Positions 29,931-41,483 of a stretch of 64,000 bases of DNA are shown here, in pieces. Every line of letters starts with the position of its first letter. Position 1 is the first letter of the stretch. The stretch covers positions 1 to 64,000 of the forward strand of contig CACJRF010000008.1 of assembly GCA_902595755.1 (NCBI GenBank). The letters run 5' to 3'. The stretch comes from an uncultured Alphaproteobacteria bacterium. Lineage in GTDB: Bacteria > Pseudomonadota > Alphaproteobacteria > Methylaequorales > Methylaequoraceae. A program made the position numbers and the translations under genes. Under the pieces are notes generated by a model that saw only the letters and a program-made list of their open reading frames with translations, had not been told where the DNA came from and did not search any database.

Positions 29931-30287
29931 TTAACCAAAGCTAATCTTTTCATCCTTCAATTCATTATCACTCCAAATTTTTTCTATAGAATAGTATTTC
30001 CTTGTTTCTGGTTTAAAAACATTTACTATAATATCTCCAAAGTCAACAATAACCCAATCTGTATCTCCTAGACCCTCAGATGATAAAACTCTCTTCTTAT
30101 TATTTTTTATTAAATTTGTGACTATTGAATTAACATGGCGAGAAGAACTTCCACTTGCTATAATAATAAAATCTGCAAGTGCACTTCTATTTTTTATATT
30201 TAAAGATTGAATATCGAATGCTTTAAGGTTTTCCAACTCCCTTAATATTTTATCCAACAATAGTTTTACTTTTCTATTATTCACCAT
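29931..30287 (-). CDS. rsfS: Ribosome silencing factor RsfS
   Basis: RsfS binds L14 and blocks subunit joining in starvation. The 118-residue protein shows LKAFDIQSLNIKNRSALADFIIIASGSSSRHVNSI (near 17-52), then GLGDTDWVIVDFGDIIVNVFKPETRKYYSIEKIW, which is the family's typical C-terminal half. Its stop is 2 nt before the rlmH ATG, and its start overlaps the nadD stop by one base. Confidence 0.95.
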   Translation of the reverse strand: MVNNRKVKLLLDKILRELENLKAFDIQSLNIKNRSALADFIIIASGSSSRHVNSIVTNLIKNNKKRVLSSEGLGDTDWVIVDFGDIIVNVFKPETRKYYSIEKIWSDNELKDEKISFG

Positions 30288-30853
30288 TAACTATTTTTAT
30301 TCCTAATTCTTGTGGAAGATTGAAAATTTGTTGTACCACTAATAAAGGTCCACGCGGGTGGCTGAAAATATTTAAAATTTTTTATCAAACTTTTATTTAC
30401 TTTTGCCTTTCTAAAATAAACTAAAGACTTAAATTTAGTTAAAGTAAAAGAGTAGAATGGACGGTCTAAAATTGCAATTGGAATATTATAAAAAATTTCT
30501 TTCCAACTTTTCCACTTATGAAAATCTATTAAATTATCAGATCCCATCAACCAAATAAAATTATATTTCGGATATTTTTTTTTCAAATATAAAACCGTGT
30601 CTATTGTAAAAGCACTTTTTTTTTCATCTAATTTAATAATTCTAATATTCTTATTAGAAACATAGTCTTTTGTTTGTTTATATCTTTTTGAAAATAAACT
30701 ACTTTTTATTTTAAATGGATTACTTGAGGTCACTATCCACCAAATTTCATTAAGCTTCATTTTTGTCAATGCAGCCTTACTTATGTTTACATGACCTTCA
30801 TGTGGTGGATCAAATGAACCACCTAGAATCCCTATATATAAATTTTTATTCAA
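30287..30853 (-). CDS. nadD: Nicotinate-nucleotide adenylyltransferase
   Basis: NadD adenylates nicotinate mononucleotide in NAD synthesis. The 188-residue protein has the nucleotidyltransferase motif GILGGSFDPPHEGHVNIS (residues 8-25), WLMGSDNLIDFHKW, and the C-terminal SSTRIRNK motif. Length is typical. It lies between proA and rsfS, a conserved alphaproteobacterial order, and completes the NAD genes nadA and nadC found elsewhere in the window. Confidence 0.95.
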   Translation of the reverse strand: MNKNLYIGILGGSFDPPHEGHVNISKAALTKMKLNEIWWIVTSSNPFKIKSSLFSKRYKQTKDYVSNKNIRIIKLDEKKSAFTIDTVLYLKKKYPKYNFIWLMGSDNLIDFHKWKSWKEIFYNIPIAILDRPFYSFTLTKFKSLVYFRKAKVNKSLIKNFKYFQPPAWTFISGTTNFQSSTRIRNKNS

Positions 30854-30854
30854 C

Positions 30855-32112
30855 CTATTTTCTAATTTGTCCGTTGCCTCTAACCTTATACTTATAGCTA
30901 GTGAGTTGACCTACGCCAACTGGACCTCGAGCATGAACTTTTGAGGTTGAAATACCTATTTCAGCACCCATACCAAATTCACCTCCATCAGCAAATTGTG
31001 TGGAGGTATTATGCATCACTATACCACTATCAATATTTTTCATAAAATAATCTACACTATCTTTATTTTCAGATATTATTGCATCTGTGTGACCCGAACC
31101 AAATTTATTAATATGCTCTACAGCTTCTTTAACTCCATTATATATTGTTTTCACTGATACTATCTTATCAAGATATTCTGTTTCCCAATCTTCTTCTGTT
31201 GCTTTAATTATTGAATTATCTAGTTCACAAACTAAGTTATCACCTCTGATCTCGCAATTCACTTTTTTTAATTGCTCAATTATTTTAGGTAAATGAGATT
31301 TAATGATGTGTTCATCACAAAGAATTGTTTCTGTTGCGCCACAAATTCCAGGTCTTCTCATTTTTGCATTCACAGTAACATCACAACTAATTTTTTTATC
31401 AGCTGATTTCTCAATATAAGTATGACAAATACCATCTAAATGCTTTATCACATGAACTCTACTTTCTTTACTTACACGCTCAATCAATGACTTTCCTCCT
31501 CTAGGAATTATAACGTCTAAATATTGATCCATTTTTAGTAAATACCCAACTGCTTCTCTATCGATTGTTGGAATATTTTGAAGAGCTCCAATTGGCAGAC
31601 CAAATTTTTTGTATGACTCTTTTATTATTTTAACTATCGTTGAAGATGAATTAAAGCTCTCAGACCCTCCTCTTAAAATTAAAGTATTTCCAGACTTTAA
31701 ACAAAGTGCTGCTGCGTCTGCCGCTACATTGGGTCTAGATTCGTATATAACACCAATTACACCAAGTGGAACAGAAACCTTTTCTATTTTCAATCCATTG
31801 GGTCGACTCCACTCACTAATGATGTTACCTACTGGATCCTCAAGTTCTGATATATCAATTAATCCTTTACATATTGATTCAATTCTATTTTCGTCTAAAA
31901 GTAGTCTGTCAAGAAGAGCTGTGTTTAGCTTTGATTTATTTTTTTCTATATCAATACTATTTGCATCCAAAATTTTTTTTTTATTTTTCATTAAATTTTC
32001 TGATGCATCAAAAAGAATATCGTTTTTTGTTTTTTCATCTAATGTACTGACACTATGTGATGCCATTCTTGCATTTTTTCCAATATCTAACATTATTTCT
32101 TTAATTTTATTT

Positions 32113-32120
<8 letters not shown>
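30855..32120 (-). CDS. proA: Gamma-glutamyl phosphate reductase
   Basis: ProA reduces glutamyl 5-phosphate to the semialdehyde in proline synthesis. The 421-residue protein belongs to the aldehyde dehydrogenase superfamily: GVIGVIYESRPNVAADAAALCLKSGN, LILRGGSES, IPRGGKSLIE, HLDGICHTYI, and the catalytic Cys in MRRPGICGATET. The C-terminal TQFADGGEFGMGAEIGISTSKVHARGPVG is a family hallmark. It overlaps proB by 8 nt. Confidence 0.97.
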
Positions 32121-34466
<2,346 letters not shown>

Positions 34467-34477
<11 letters not shown>

Positions 34478-34871
34478 TTTTTTCTCCTTTAGTTTCTAAA
34501 GTTTTTTTTGAAATCTCCTCAGTATTTTTTGAAACTTTTGGTTTTTTTTTTTCAGTAGAGCTAAAAATATTTTCTATCTTAACTAGCGTTAGTTCTTGTC
34601 TATGGCCAATTTTCCTTCTATAATTATGTCTCCTTTTTTTTTTGAAAACTATAATTTTTTTATCCTTAATTTGAGACAGAACAGTAGCCTCTACAACAAT
34701 ATCTTTAACATACGGGTTACCTATAAGTGTCTCACCTTTTTCATTCTTGTAATATACGATTTCAGCAAACTGTAATTTGTCTTTTGGTTTTTTATCTGAA
34801 ATTTTGGGAAGCTTCAGAACGTCTCCAACCTTTAACTTATACTGCTTTCCTCTATCCTCAATGATAACCAT
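34467..34871 (-). CDS. rplU: 50S ribosomal protein L21 with charged C-terminal tail
   Basis: L21 binds 23S rRNA. I place the start at the ATG at 34871, not at the upstream TTG (34883), because TTGGAG just upstream is the ribosome-binding site and the family begins [17 protein letters not shown]. This gives 134 residues. The core ends at the conserved [15 protein letters not shown]; about 35 Lys-, Glu-, Ser- and Thr-rich residues follow. The gene heads the long minus-strand operon and is divergent from phaA. Confidence 0.96.
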
Positions 34872-34935
34872 ATTTATCTCCAATAAAAATAGTAATTTGG
34901 TTATACATTGTAGTAAATAATAATCAAGCCCTTTT

Positions 34936-34949
34936 ACATTAATTAATGT
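34936..34949. promoter_or_regulatory. 14-bp perfect palindrome between rplU and phaA
   Basis: ACATTAATTAATGT is its own reverse complement and lies near the middle of the 139-bp gap between the divergent rplU and phaA starts. Because the surroundings are AT-rich, a chance palindrome is possible, but the gap is one of the longest between genes here and would hold promoters for both directions, so an operator role is worth considering. Confidence 0.25.
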
Positions 34950-34995
34950 TAATAATTTTTATTATTTTATCCTTTTTTTTTGGGGAAATTATTTA

Positions 34996-35001
34996 TATAA
35001 A
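34996..35001 (+). promoter_or_regulatory. Candidate -10 box (TATAAA) of phaA
   Basis: TATAAA lies 9 nt before the phaA ATG, so +1 would be about 3 nt before the start codon. No Shine-Dalgarno sequence is visible between them. A GGGG run lies about 13 nt further upstream and no clear -35 is seen. The same geometry is found before priA and ecm. Confidence 0.3.
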
Positions 35002-35010
35002 TATGGTACT

Positions 35011-36189
35011 ATGTCCAACGTTGTAATTGTAAATGCAAAGAGATCCGCGATAGGTAAGTTTCTGGGTAGCCTATCAGGGTTATCCTCAGTAGATATTGGA
35101 TCGAGTGTAATAAATTCCTTAATCGATTCTTCAAAAATTAGTAAATCAGACATTGACGAATTAATAATGGGTCAAGTTTTAACTGGAGGGCATGGACAAA
35201 ACCCTGCAAGACAAACAATGATGCTTTCCGAAATTCCATATGAAAAAAGTGCTATGACTATTAATCAAGTTTGTGGTTCTGGTTTAAGAGCAGTTTCAAT
35301 AGGTGCACAGTCAATTCTTTCAGGACAATCAGAAATAGTTGTTGCTGGCGGTCAGGAAAGTATGAGTAATTCTCATCACACAGCGAACATTAGAAATGGA
35401 ATAAAAATGGGTGATGGAAGTTTGAAAGATAGTATGATTGTAGATGGTCTATGGTGCGCTATGAATAATTACCATATGGGAACAACAGCTGAGAATATTG
35501 CCGAAAAATACAAAATAAGTAAGGAAGAACAAGATTCCTTTGCGGTTGAATCTCAGAATAAAGCTGAGAAGGCACAAAAAGAGGGTCATTTCAAAAATGA
35601 AATTTGTCCCATAAAAATTAAGGTAAAGAAAGATGAAATATCTTTTGAGGAAGATGAATTTCCAAGACATGGATCAACTTTAGATAAAATCTCTTCTTTA
35701 AAACCAGTTTTTAAAAAAGATGGTACAGTAACGGCTGGAAATGCATCAGGTCTTAACGATGGAGCCGCAGCCGTTTTAATAATGAAGGAGTCTAAAGCTA
35801 AAGATTTAGGTTTAGAGATAATGGCAAATATTGTTTCGTGGTCATCAGCAGGCGTCGACCCTTCAATAATGGGAATAGGTCCAGTTCCAGCTGTTCAAAT
35901 GGCTCTAAAAAATGCTAATTGGAAAATTGATGATCTTGATCTTATTGAAGCAAACGAGGCCTTTGCAGCACAATCTATAGCAGTAGTTAGGGAACTCGGG
36001 TTGGACATGAGAAGGGTGAATGTAAATGGAGGTGCAATTGCACTTGGTCACCCTATAGGAGCATCAGGTGCAAGAGTTTTAGTTAGTTTAGTTCATGAAC
36101 TAATTAGACAAGATAAAAATAAAGGAATAGCAACCCTTTGTATAGGAGGTGGACAGGGTGTTGCAATGTGTATTGAAAGGGTAAAATAA
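35011..36189 (+). CDS. phaA: Acetyl-CoA C-acetyltransferase (beta-ketothiolase)
   Basis: PhaA condenses two acetyl-CoA to acetoacetyl-CoA. The 392-residue thiolase has the acyl-accepting Cys in INQVCGSGLRAVS (near residue 88), AGGQESMSNSHH, NEAFAAQSIAV, the catalytic His in GGAIALGHPIGASGARV, and the second Cys in LCIGGGQGVAM (Met is usual where Gln is found). It is followed after 2 nt by phaB. With phaB it can feed either polyhydroxybutyrate synthesis or the ethylmalonyl-CoA pathway; no PHB synthase is in the window, and ccr, ecm, mcd and mch are. Confidence 0.94.
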   Translation: MSNVVIVNAKRSAIGKFLGSLSGLSSVDIGSSVINSLIDSSKISKSDIDELIMGQVLTGGHGQNPARQTMMLSEIPYEKSAMTINQVCGSGLRAVSIGAQSILSGQSEIVVAGGQESMSNSHHTANIRNGIKMGDGSLKDSMIVDGLWCAMNNYHMGTTAENIAEKYKISKEEQDSFAVESQNKAEKAQKEGHFKNEICPIKIKVKKDEISFEEDEFPRHGSTLDKISSLKPVFKKDGTVTAGNASGLNDGAAAVLIMKESKAKDLGLEIMANIVSWSSAGVDPSIMGIGPVPAVQMALKNANWKIDDLDLIEANEAFAAQSIAVVRELGLDMRRVNVNGGAIALGHPIGASGARVLVSLVHELIRQDKNKGIATLCIGGGQGVAMCIERVK

Positions 36190-36191
36190 AA

Positions 36192-36914
36192 ATGACAAAA
36201 ATAGCACTAGTTACAGGTGGGACTCGTGGGATAGGAGCATCTATTTCTTCCAACCTAAAAGACTCTGGATATACAGTTGTTTCAAATTATGCTAGTAATG
36301 ACGAGTCTGCAGAAAAATTTTCCAAAGAAAATAATATTGAGGTTATGAAGTGGGATGTCAGTAATTATGAGCAAACAAAAAGTTGTATTTCTGAAATTTA
36401 CAACAAATATTCATCAATAGATATTTTAATAAATAATGCAGGTATTACCCAAGATGCACCACTACATAAAATGACAGTTGAAAAATGGAATAAAGTTATT
36501 TCTGTTAATTTAAACTCGGTTTTTAATGTAACTTCCTCTGTAATTAATAAGATGAGAGAAAATGGTTTTGGAAGGATTATTAATATTTCCTCAGTTAACG
36601 GTCAAAAAGGTCAATTTGGCCAAACAAACTATGCAGCTACAAAATCTGCCCTTATTGGATTTACAAAATCCCTAGCTTTAGAAAGTGCATCAAAAGGTAT
36701 AACTTCCAATGTTATTTGCCCAGGTTATATAAATACTGAAATGGTAGCTGCTATAAGAGAAGATATTCTAAAAAGTATTATTGATACAATACCTTCTAAA
36801 AGACTTGGGGAGGCAAATGAAATAGCTGAAATGGTATCTTATCTTGTTTCAGAAAAGGCAAGCTATATCAATGGAGCCACATTCTCAGTCAACGGTGGCC
36901 TATGGATGGATTAG
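36192..36914 (+). CDS. phaB: Acetoacetyl-CoA reductase
   Basis: A 240-residue short-chain dehydrogenase. TGGTRGIGASIS forms the NADPH site, NNAGITQDAPLHKMT and the YxxxK pair in YAATKSALIGF are catalytic, and VICPGYINTEM follows. The pairing with phaA and the PhaB-type KMTVEKWNKVISVNLNSVFNVT segment support reduction of acetoacetyl-CoA to (R)-3-hydroxybutyryl-CoA rather than FabG activity. Its TAG interlocks with the gloB stop (TTAG). Confidence 0.9.
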   Translation: MTKIALVTGGTRGIGASISSNLKDSGYTVVSNYASNDESAEKFSKENNIEVMKWDVSNYEQTKSCISEIYNKYSSIDILINNAGITQDAPLHKMTVEKWNKVISVNLNSVFNVTSSVINKMRENGFGRIINISSVNGQKGQFGQTNYAATKSALIGFTKSLALESASKGITSNVICPGYINTEMVAAIREDILKSIIDTIPSKRLGEANEIAEMVSYLVSEKASYINGATFSVNGGLWMD

Positions 36915-37690
36915 AATTGATCCTTTAACTTTCTAATTCTTCCAAAATTAACTGAACTTGACATAAAGTCCATCCCTATTGAGTCTAAATAACTTTTATC
37001 ATCAAACCTAAGAAAAGGGTTAAGTTTTTTTTCCTCTGAGAGAATTGTAGGAATTGTTGGAATATTTCTTGATCTTTTTTCCTTTATTTCAATAATTTTT
37101 TTTTTTAACAAACTATCATCTGGTGTAAGATAATTTGCAAAGCGTGAATTAGCTTCCGTGTACTCATGTGCACAATAAATCTTTGTATCATCTGGAAGTG
37201 AGCGAATTTTTTTTAAAGATCTAACCATCTGTGATGGAGTTCCTTCAAAAAGTCTTCCACAACCTAAAGAAAATAATGTATCACCACAAAAAAGAGCAAA
37301 ATCCTTTTCAAAAAAATAGCTTATGTGACCATTTGTATGTCCAGAAACTTCTAGAATTGAACAAACGGAATTACCTATAGATAATTGATCACCTTCTTCC
37401 ATAAAAATATCAATTCCTGGAATTCTATCTGCATCATTTTTATTACCAACTACCTTACAACCATATCTTTTTTTAAGAGTAATATTTCCACCTATATGAT
37501 CTGCATGATGATGGGTATTTAAAATAAAATTTAACCCTAAGTTTTTATTATCAAGATAATTAATAACTTCAGAAGTAACTCCTGGATCAACACAGGCTGT
37601 TTGATTGGTACTTTTATCTACCAAAATATAAATATAATTATCATTCATTACAGGTATTTGTTCAATATAAATCATATTTAAAGCATACAT
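36911..37690 (-). CDS. gloB: Hydroxyacylglutathione hydrolase (glyoxalase II)
   Basis: GloB hydrolyses S-lactoylglutathione in methylglyoxal detoxification. The 259-residue protein has the metallo-beta-lactamase motif NTHHHADHIGG, GHTNGHISYFF, FCGDTLFSLGCGRLFEG and YCAHEYTEANSRFA, which are the metal ligands and glutathione-site segments. The ORF starts MYALNMIYIEQIPVMNDNY; since the family begins near IEQIPVMNDNY, the second Met (base 37675) is an equally good start. Encoded just downstream of metW. Confidence 0.94.
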   Translation of the reverse strand: MYALNMIYIEQIPVMNDNYIYILVDKSTNQTACVDPGVTSEVINYLDNKNLGLNFILNTHHHADHIGGNITLKKRYGCKVVGNKNDADRIPGIDIFMEEGDQLSIGNSVCSILEVSGHTNGHISYFFEKDFALFCGDTLFSLGCGRLFEGTPSQMVRSLKKIRSLPDDTKIYCAHEYTEANSRFANYLTPDDSLLKKKIIEIKEKRSRNIPTIPTILSEEKKLNPFLRFDDKSYLDSIGMDFMSSSVNFGRIRKLKDQF

Positions 37691-37696
37691 TTAATT

Positions 37697-38296
37697 TTAT
37701 TTTTTAGAAACACAAAAGATTGCTTGGTAAGCTCTGATATTATTCATAAAGTCATTTAGCTTTTCTCCTTCTTCGTTTAAGTATAAAAATTCATTAATTT
37801 TTATTCCTTTTTTTTCACAAAAATTTGTAAAATCTTTTATAGAACATAAATGTATATTTGGAGTATCATACCATTCATAAGGAAGTGCAATATTTTTTGG
37901 CATTAAGCCAGAAAAAAAAAAGTCCCTTCTAATTTTCCAGTAAGCAAAGTTTGGAAATGAAATTATTGCCCTCTCCGCAATTCTTATAAGGTTTTCAATA
38001 ACATTATCTGGATATATCATAGCTTGGATAGTTTGGCTCAGAATAGCGGTTGTAAAAGAACGATCAGGATAGTCTTTTAAATCAAAATTTGCATCTCCTT
38101 GAATAACTGATAAGCCTTTTTTTACACATTCGTTTACACCTGTTTGACTAAGTTCTATACCTCTACATTCTACTTTTTTTATTTTCATTAGATGACTAAG
38201 AAGATTACCATTTCCACAACCAATATCTAAAACTTTTTCATTGGAATTTATCAGTTCAGAAATTAGTATTAAATCTTTTCTTAAATTCTTTTTCAT
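37697..38296 (-). CDS. metW: MetW, methionine biosynthesis methyltransferase-like protein
   Basis: The 199-residue protein has the class I methyltransferase motif VLDIGCGNGNLLSHL (near 20-34), then GVNECVKKGLSVIQGDANFDL, LSQTIQAMIYPDNVI and FPNFAYWKIRRDFFFSGLMPKNIALPYEWYDTPNIHLCSI, which are MetW hallmarks. MetW works with MetX in homoserine acylation in several Proteobacteria. It overlaps metX by 4 nt. Confidence 0.95.
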   Translation of the reverse strand: MKKNLRKDLILISELINSNEKVLDIGCGNGNLLSHLMKIKKVECRGIELSQTGVNECVKKGLSVIQGDANFDLKDYPDRSFTTAILSQTIQAMIYPDNVIENLIRIAERAIISFPNFAYWKIRRDFFFSGLMPKNIALPYEWYDTPNIHLCSIKDFTNFCEKKGIKINEFLYLNEEGEKLNDFMNNIRAYQAIFCVSKK

Positions 38297-39414
38297 ATTC
38301 CTTGTTTAATGATTTGTCCTTCAATAAAGCCCCCTAAAATTTCGTGAAATTCTGGTTCGTCAAGAAGAAATGCATCATGCCCTTTATCACTCTTAACTTC
38401 TACAAAACTTACTTTTGCATTAGATGTATTTAAAGATTTTATGATAGTTTTTGTTTCAGAAGTTGGAAACAACCAATCAGATGTAAAGCTAAAAAAACAA
38501 AAAGATAAATCATTATTTTTAAATGCATTAGTTAATCCACCTTTTCTGAATGAAAGATCAAAATAATCCATTGCTTTGGTTATATACAAATAACTATTTG
38601 AATCAAACCTCTCAACAAAGGAACTTCCTTGGTATTTTAAATAACTTTCTATTTGAAAATCTGTAATAAAATTGAATGAAAAATTTTTACTATTTTGTAG
38701 GTTTCTTCCAAACTTTCTTTGTAATGCTGATTCTGATAAATAAGTTATATGTGCAATCATTCTCGCTACTGCCAAACCTCTTTTTGGCTTTTGCTTACTT
38801 CCATAATAATTACCACTCTTCCAATTTGTGTCTGCCATAATAGCTTGTCTGCCGATTTCATGAAATGCAATGTTTTGAGCTGAATGTCTGTATGAAGAAG
38901 CTATTGGAATAACTGCATTGACTTTTTTTTCAAATCTCGAAGCCCACTCTAATGTCTGCATTCCACCCATTGAGCCCCCAATAACTGCAAATAATTTTTT
39001 AATACCTAAGGAATTAATTAATTTAACTTGAAGTTTTACCATATCACTTATGGTTATGACTGGAAAATTAAGACCATATTGTTTTCCAGTTTTTGGGTCA
39101 ACTGTTGACGGACCAGTACTTCCCATACATCCACCAAGAACATTACTACATATAACAAAAAAAATATTAGTATCAATAATTTTACCTGGACCAATTAAGA
39201 TATCCCACCAACCTTTTTTTTTAGTAAGAGGATTAATTCCTGAGCAAAATTGATCTCCAGTCAAAGCATGACAAATCAATATCCCATTGGATTTTTCTTT
39301 ATTAAGTTGGCCATAAGTTTCGAATGCTACTTCACATGATTGTATCTCTCTTCCTGAGTAGAGTGTAAACGAATCTTTATAAGTTATTTTTTGTGTTTCA
39401 AATTTTAGCTTCAT
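38293..39414 (-). CDS. metX: Homoserine O-acetyltransferase (or succinyltransferase) MetX
   Basis: MetX activates homoserine for methionine synthesis. The 373-residue alpha/beta hydrolase has CHALTGDQF, the nucleophile Ser in IGGSMGGMQTLEWA (near 149), SDWLFPT with the Asp, and the His in GHDAFLLDEPEF. The acyl donor cannot be settled from these motifs alone. It is divergent from hisC across an 84-nt gap with two facing promoter-like pairs. Confidence 0.94.
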   Translation of the reverse strand: MKLKFETQKITYKDSFTLYSGREIQSCEVAFETYGQLNKEKSNGILICHALTGDQFCSGINPLTKKKGWWDILIGPGKIIDTNIFFVICSNVLGGCMGSTGPSTVDPKTGKQYGLNFPVITISDMVKLQVKLINSLGIKKLFAVIGGSMGGMQTLEWASRFEKKVNAVIPIASSYRHSAQNIAFHEIGRQAIMADTNWKSGNYYGSKQKPKRGLAVARMIAHITYLSESALQRKFGRNLQNSKNFSFNFITDFQIESYLKYQGSSFVERFDSNSYLYITKAMDYFDLSFRKGGLTNAFKNNDLSFCFFSFTSDWLFPTSETKTIIKSLNTSNAKVSFVEVKSDKGHDAFLLDEPEFHEILGGFIEGQIIKQGI

Positions 39415-39432
39415 CTAAAAATATATTAATAA

Positions 39433-39474
39433 TTGACTTAAATCGCATCATAACTATGTTGGGATAGTAGTCAA
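39433..39474. promoter_or_regulatory. Overlapping face-to-face promoters for hisC and metX
   Basis: On the plus strand TTGACT (39433-39438) and TATGTT (39455-39460) are separated by 16 nt, pointing to hisC. On the minus strand TTGACT (39474 to 39469) and TATGAT (39452 to 39447) are also separated by 16 nt, pointing to metX. The two pairs overlap, so the polymerases would exclude one another. A second, extended -10-like TGtTATACA is found at 39487-39495 only 3 nt before the hisC ATG. Confidence 0.45.
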
Positions 39475-39498
39475 AATAAATTTAATTGTTATACAAAT

Positions 39499-40599
39499 AT
39501 GGCTAAATTGAAAATTGAAAATATTGTTAAACCTTCAATCAAAGGAATCGCAAAATATGTACCTGGCGAGTCACCAGATAAAAATAGTAGCAAATTCATT
39601 AAACTTTCATCAAATGAGTCACCATTTGAGGTTCCAGTCAAAAATTTTTCGTCCATTAATAAAATTTTAAAAAATTCACATTTGTACCCAGACGGAGATT
39701 GTTTACTATTAAAAAAATCTATTGGACAGAGATTTAAATTAAAAAGTAACCAAATAATTTGTGGGAACGGCTCTGATGATATTCTCTCTATAATTTGTCA
39801 GGCATTTTCTAGAGAAGGTTCCGAAGTAATATGTAGTGAGTATGGATTCATTTATTACCCTATAATAGCCAAAGCTGCTGGTTGTAAAGTTGTAACTGCA
39901 AGAACAGAACAACTTTCTGTAAGTTGCAAAAATATCTTAATGAAAATTAATAAAAAAACAAAAATTATTTTTATAGCTAATCCTAATAACCCAACTGGTA
40001 GTATTATATTTAAGAAAGAATTAATAAAATTTCTTGATAAAGTACCATCCACGATTATTGTTGTACTAGATGGGGCATACTCTGAGTTTATTAAGGATAA
40101 AAGTTATACTGATGGAGTCGATTTAGTAAATAAGTATAAAAATTTGATTATTACTAGAACATTCTCAAAAATTTTTGGACTTGCAGGGCTTAGATTGGGC
40201 TGGGGATATTCCAATAAAGAAATAATAAATTTAATGGAGAGAATTAGAGGACCATTTAATGTAAATCTAATAGCACAACATATAGGTAGTTTAATTTTAA
40301 AAGATAATGAATTTTTAAAAAAGTCAATTGACCATAATGAAAAATGGCGAAAATATTTACCACAAAAACTCAATGAACTTGGATTTAAGGTCAAAACTTC
40401 TTATACAAATTTTGTACTTGTTGAAGTAGATAAAAAAAAACATTCAAAAGAAAAAATTTTAAATATTCTCAAAAAAAATAAAATTATTGTAAGGGATATG
40501 AAAAGTTATAATCTTCAGAACTTTTTTAGAGTATCAATAGGAAGAGATTCACATATGAAAAAATTTTTAAAAGTTTTAAAGTCATCTTTAGATAAGTAA
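39499..40599 (+). CDS. hisC: Histidinol-phosphate aminotransferase (may also transaminate aromatic acids)
   Basis: A 366-residue PLP-dependent class I/II aminotransferase: KLSSNESPFEV near the N-terminus, YPDGDCLLLKK, CGNGSDDIL, ANPNNPTGSII, and the PLP-binding Lys in TRTFSKIFGLAGLRLGWGY (near 225). It precedes tyrA by 2 nt. In Alphaproteobacteria hisC-like genes next to tyrA may also act in tyrosine and phenylalanine synthesis; the sequence does not settle this. Confidence 0.93.
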   Translation: MAKLKIENIVKPSIKGIAKYVPGESPDKNSSKFIKLSSNESPFEVPVKNFSSINKILKNSHLYPDGDCLLLKKSIGQRFKLKSNQIICGNGSDDILSIICQAFSREGSEVICSEYGFIYYPIIAKAAGCKVVTARTEQLSVSCKNILMKINKKTKIIFIANPNNPTGSIIFKKELIKFLDKVPSTIIVVLDGAYSEFIKDKSYTDGVDLVNKYKNLIITRTFSKIFGLAGLRLGWGYSNKEIINLMERIRGPFNVNLIAQHIGSLILKDNEFLKKSIDHNEKWRKYLPQKLNELGFKVKTSYTNFVLVEVDKKKHSKEKILNILKKNKIIVRDMKSYNLQNFFRVSIGRDSHMKKFLKVLKSSLDK

Positions 40600-40601
40600 T
40601 C

Positions 40602-41483
40602 ATGAAAAAGATTGATGAAATAACAATTATTGGTCCTGGATTGATAGGAAGCTCTTTAGGTTTAGCTTTAAAAAGTAAAAAAATAGTTAAAAAAATTGTA
40701 GGTATCGATAAATCAAAAAATAATTTACAAGATGCTCTCAATAATAATTCAATTGATGAATCAAGAAATATTATCGATCAAAGAGTTTCGAGAAGCGAGT
40801 TTATTTTTATATGCACTCCAGTAAGTTTTATAGATGAAATAGTCTCAAGATTAGTTCCCTTTGTAAGTAAAAAAAATTTTATTACTGATACGGGCTCAGT
40901 TAAAAATATATTCAAAAAGTCTACTATAAAAAAAATTAGTGCTATCTCAAATTTCATTCCTGGACATCCTATAGCAGGAACTGAAAATTCCGGAGCAAAA
41001 AGTGCATTTAATGGGCTATTTGAAGGTAAATGGTGTATTCTTACTCCTATTGATGAAAAAGATAAAAATATTAAAAAGCTTTCAGCATTATGGAAATATA
41101 TTGGTATGGAAATAGCAACAATGCCTGTTGATGAACATGACAAGATAATGTCCATTACTTCCCACCTTCCTCACCTAATAGCTTTTACTATTGTTAATAC
41201 TGCTTTCAAAATTGATATAAAAAAAAAAAAGGAGCTAATAAATTTCTCTGCAGGTGGATTTAAAGATTTCACTAGAATTGGATCATCAGACCCTAAGATG
41301 TGGACTGATATATTCATTTCGAATAAAAAATATTTAATTAGTACAATAGATGATTTTATTAATGATCTCAAAAATTTTAAGGGACTTATTAAGAAAAATA
41401 ACTTGGATGAAATATTTGATTTACTTGAACAAACAAAAAAAATAAGAAAGAGTATCCTTAAAGTTAATAAACTAAAAAGGTGA
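40602..41483 (+). CDS. tyrA: Prephenate/arogenate dehydrogenase
   Basis: TyrA makes 4-hydroxyphenylpyruvate or tyrosine from prephenate or arogenate. The 293-residue protein has the NAD site ITIIGPGLIGSSLGLALK, FICTPVSF, TDTGSVK, the catalytic-region HPIAGTENSGAKSAFNGLFEGKWCIL, and SITSHLPHLIAFTIV. The cyclohexadienyl form is likely given hisC next to it. It overlaps the convergent plsC by 12 nt. Confidence 0.93.
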   Translation: MKKIDEITIIGPGLIGSSLGLALKSKKIVKKIVGIDKSKNNLQDALNNNSIDESRNIIDQRVSRSEFIFICTPVSFIDEIVSRLVPFVSKKNFITDTGSVKNIFKKSTIKKISAISNFIPGHPIAGTENSGAKSAFNGLFEGKWCILTPIDEKDKNIKKLSALWKYIGMEIATMPVDEHDKIMSITSHLPHLIAFTIVNTAFKIDIKKKKELINFSAGGFKDFTRIGSSDPKMWTDIFISNKKYLISTIDDFINDLKNFKGLIKKNNLDEIFDLLEQTKKIRKSILKVNKLKR

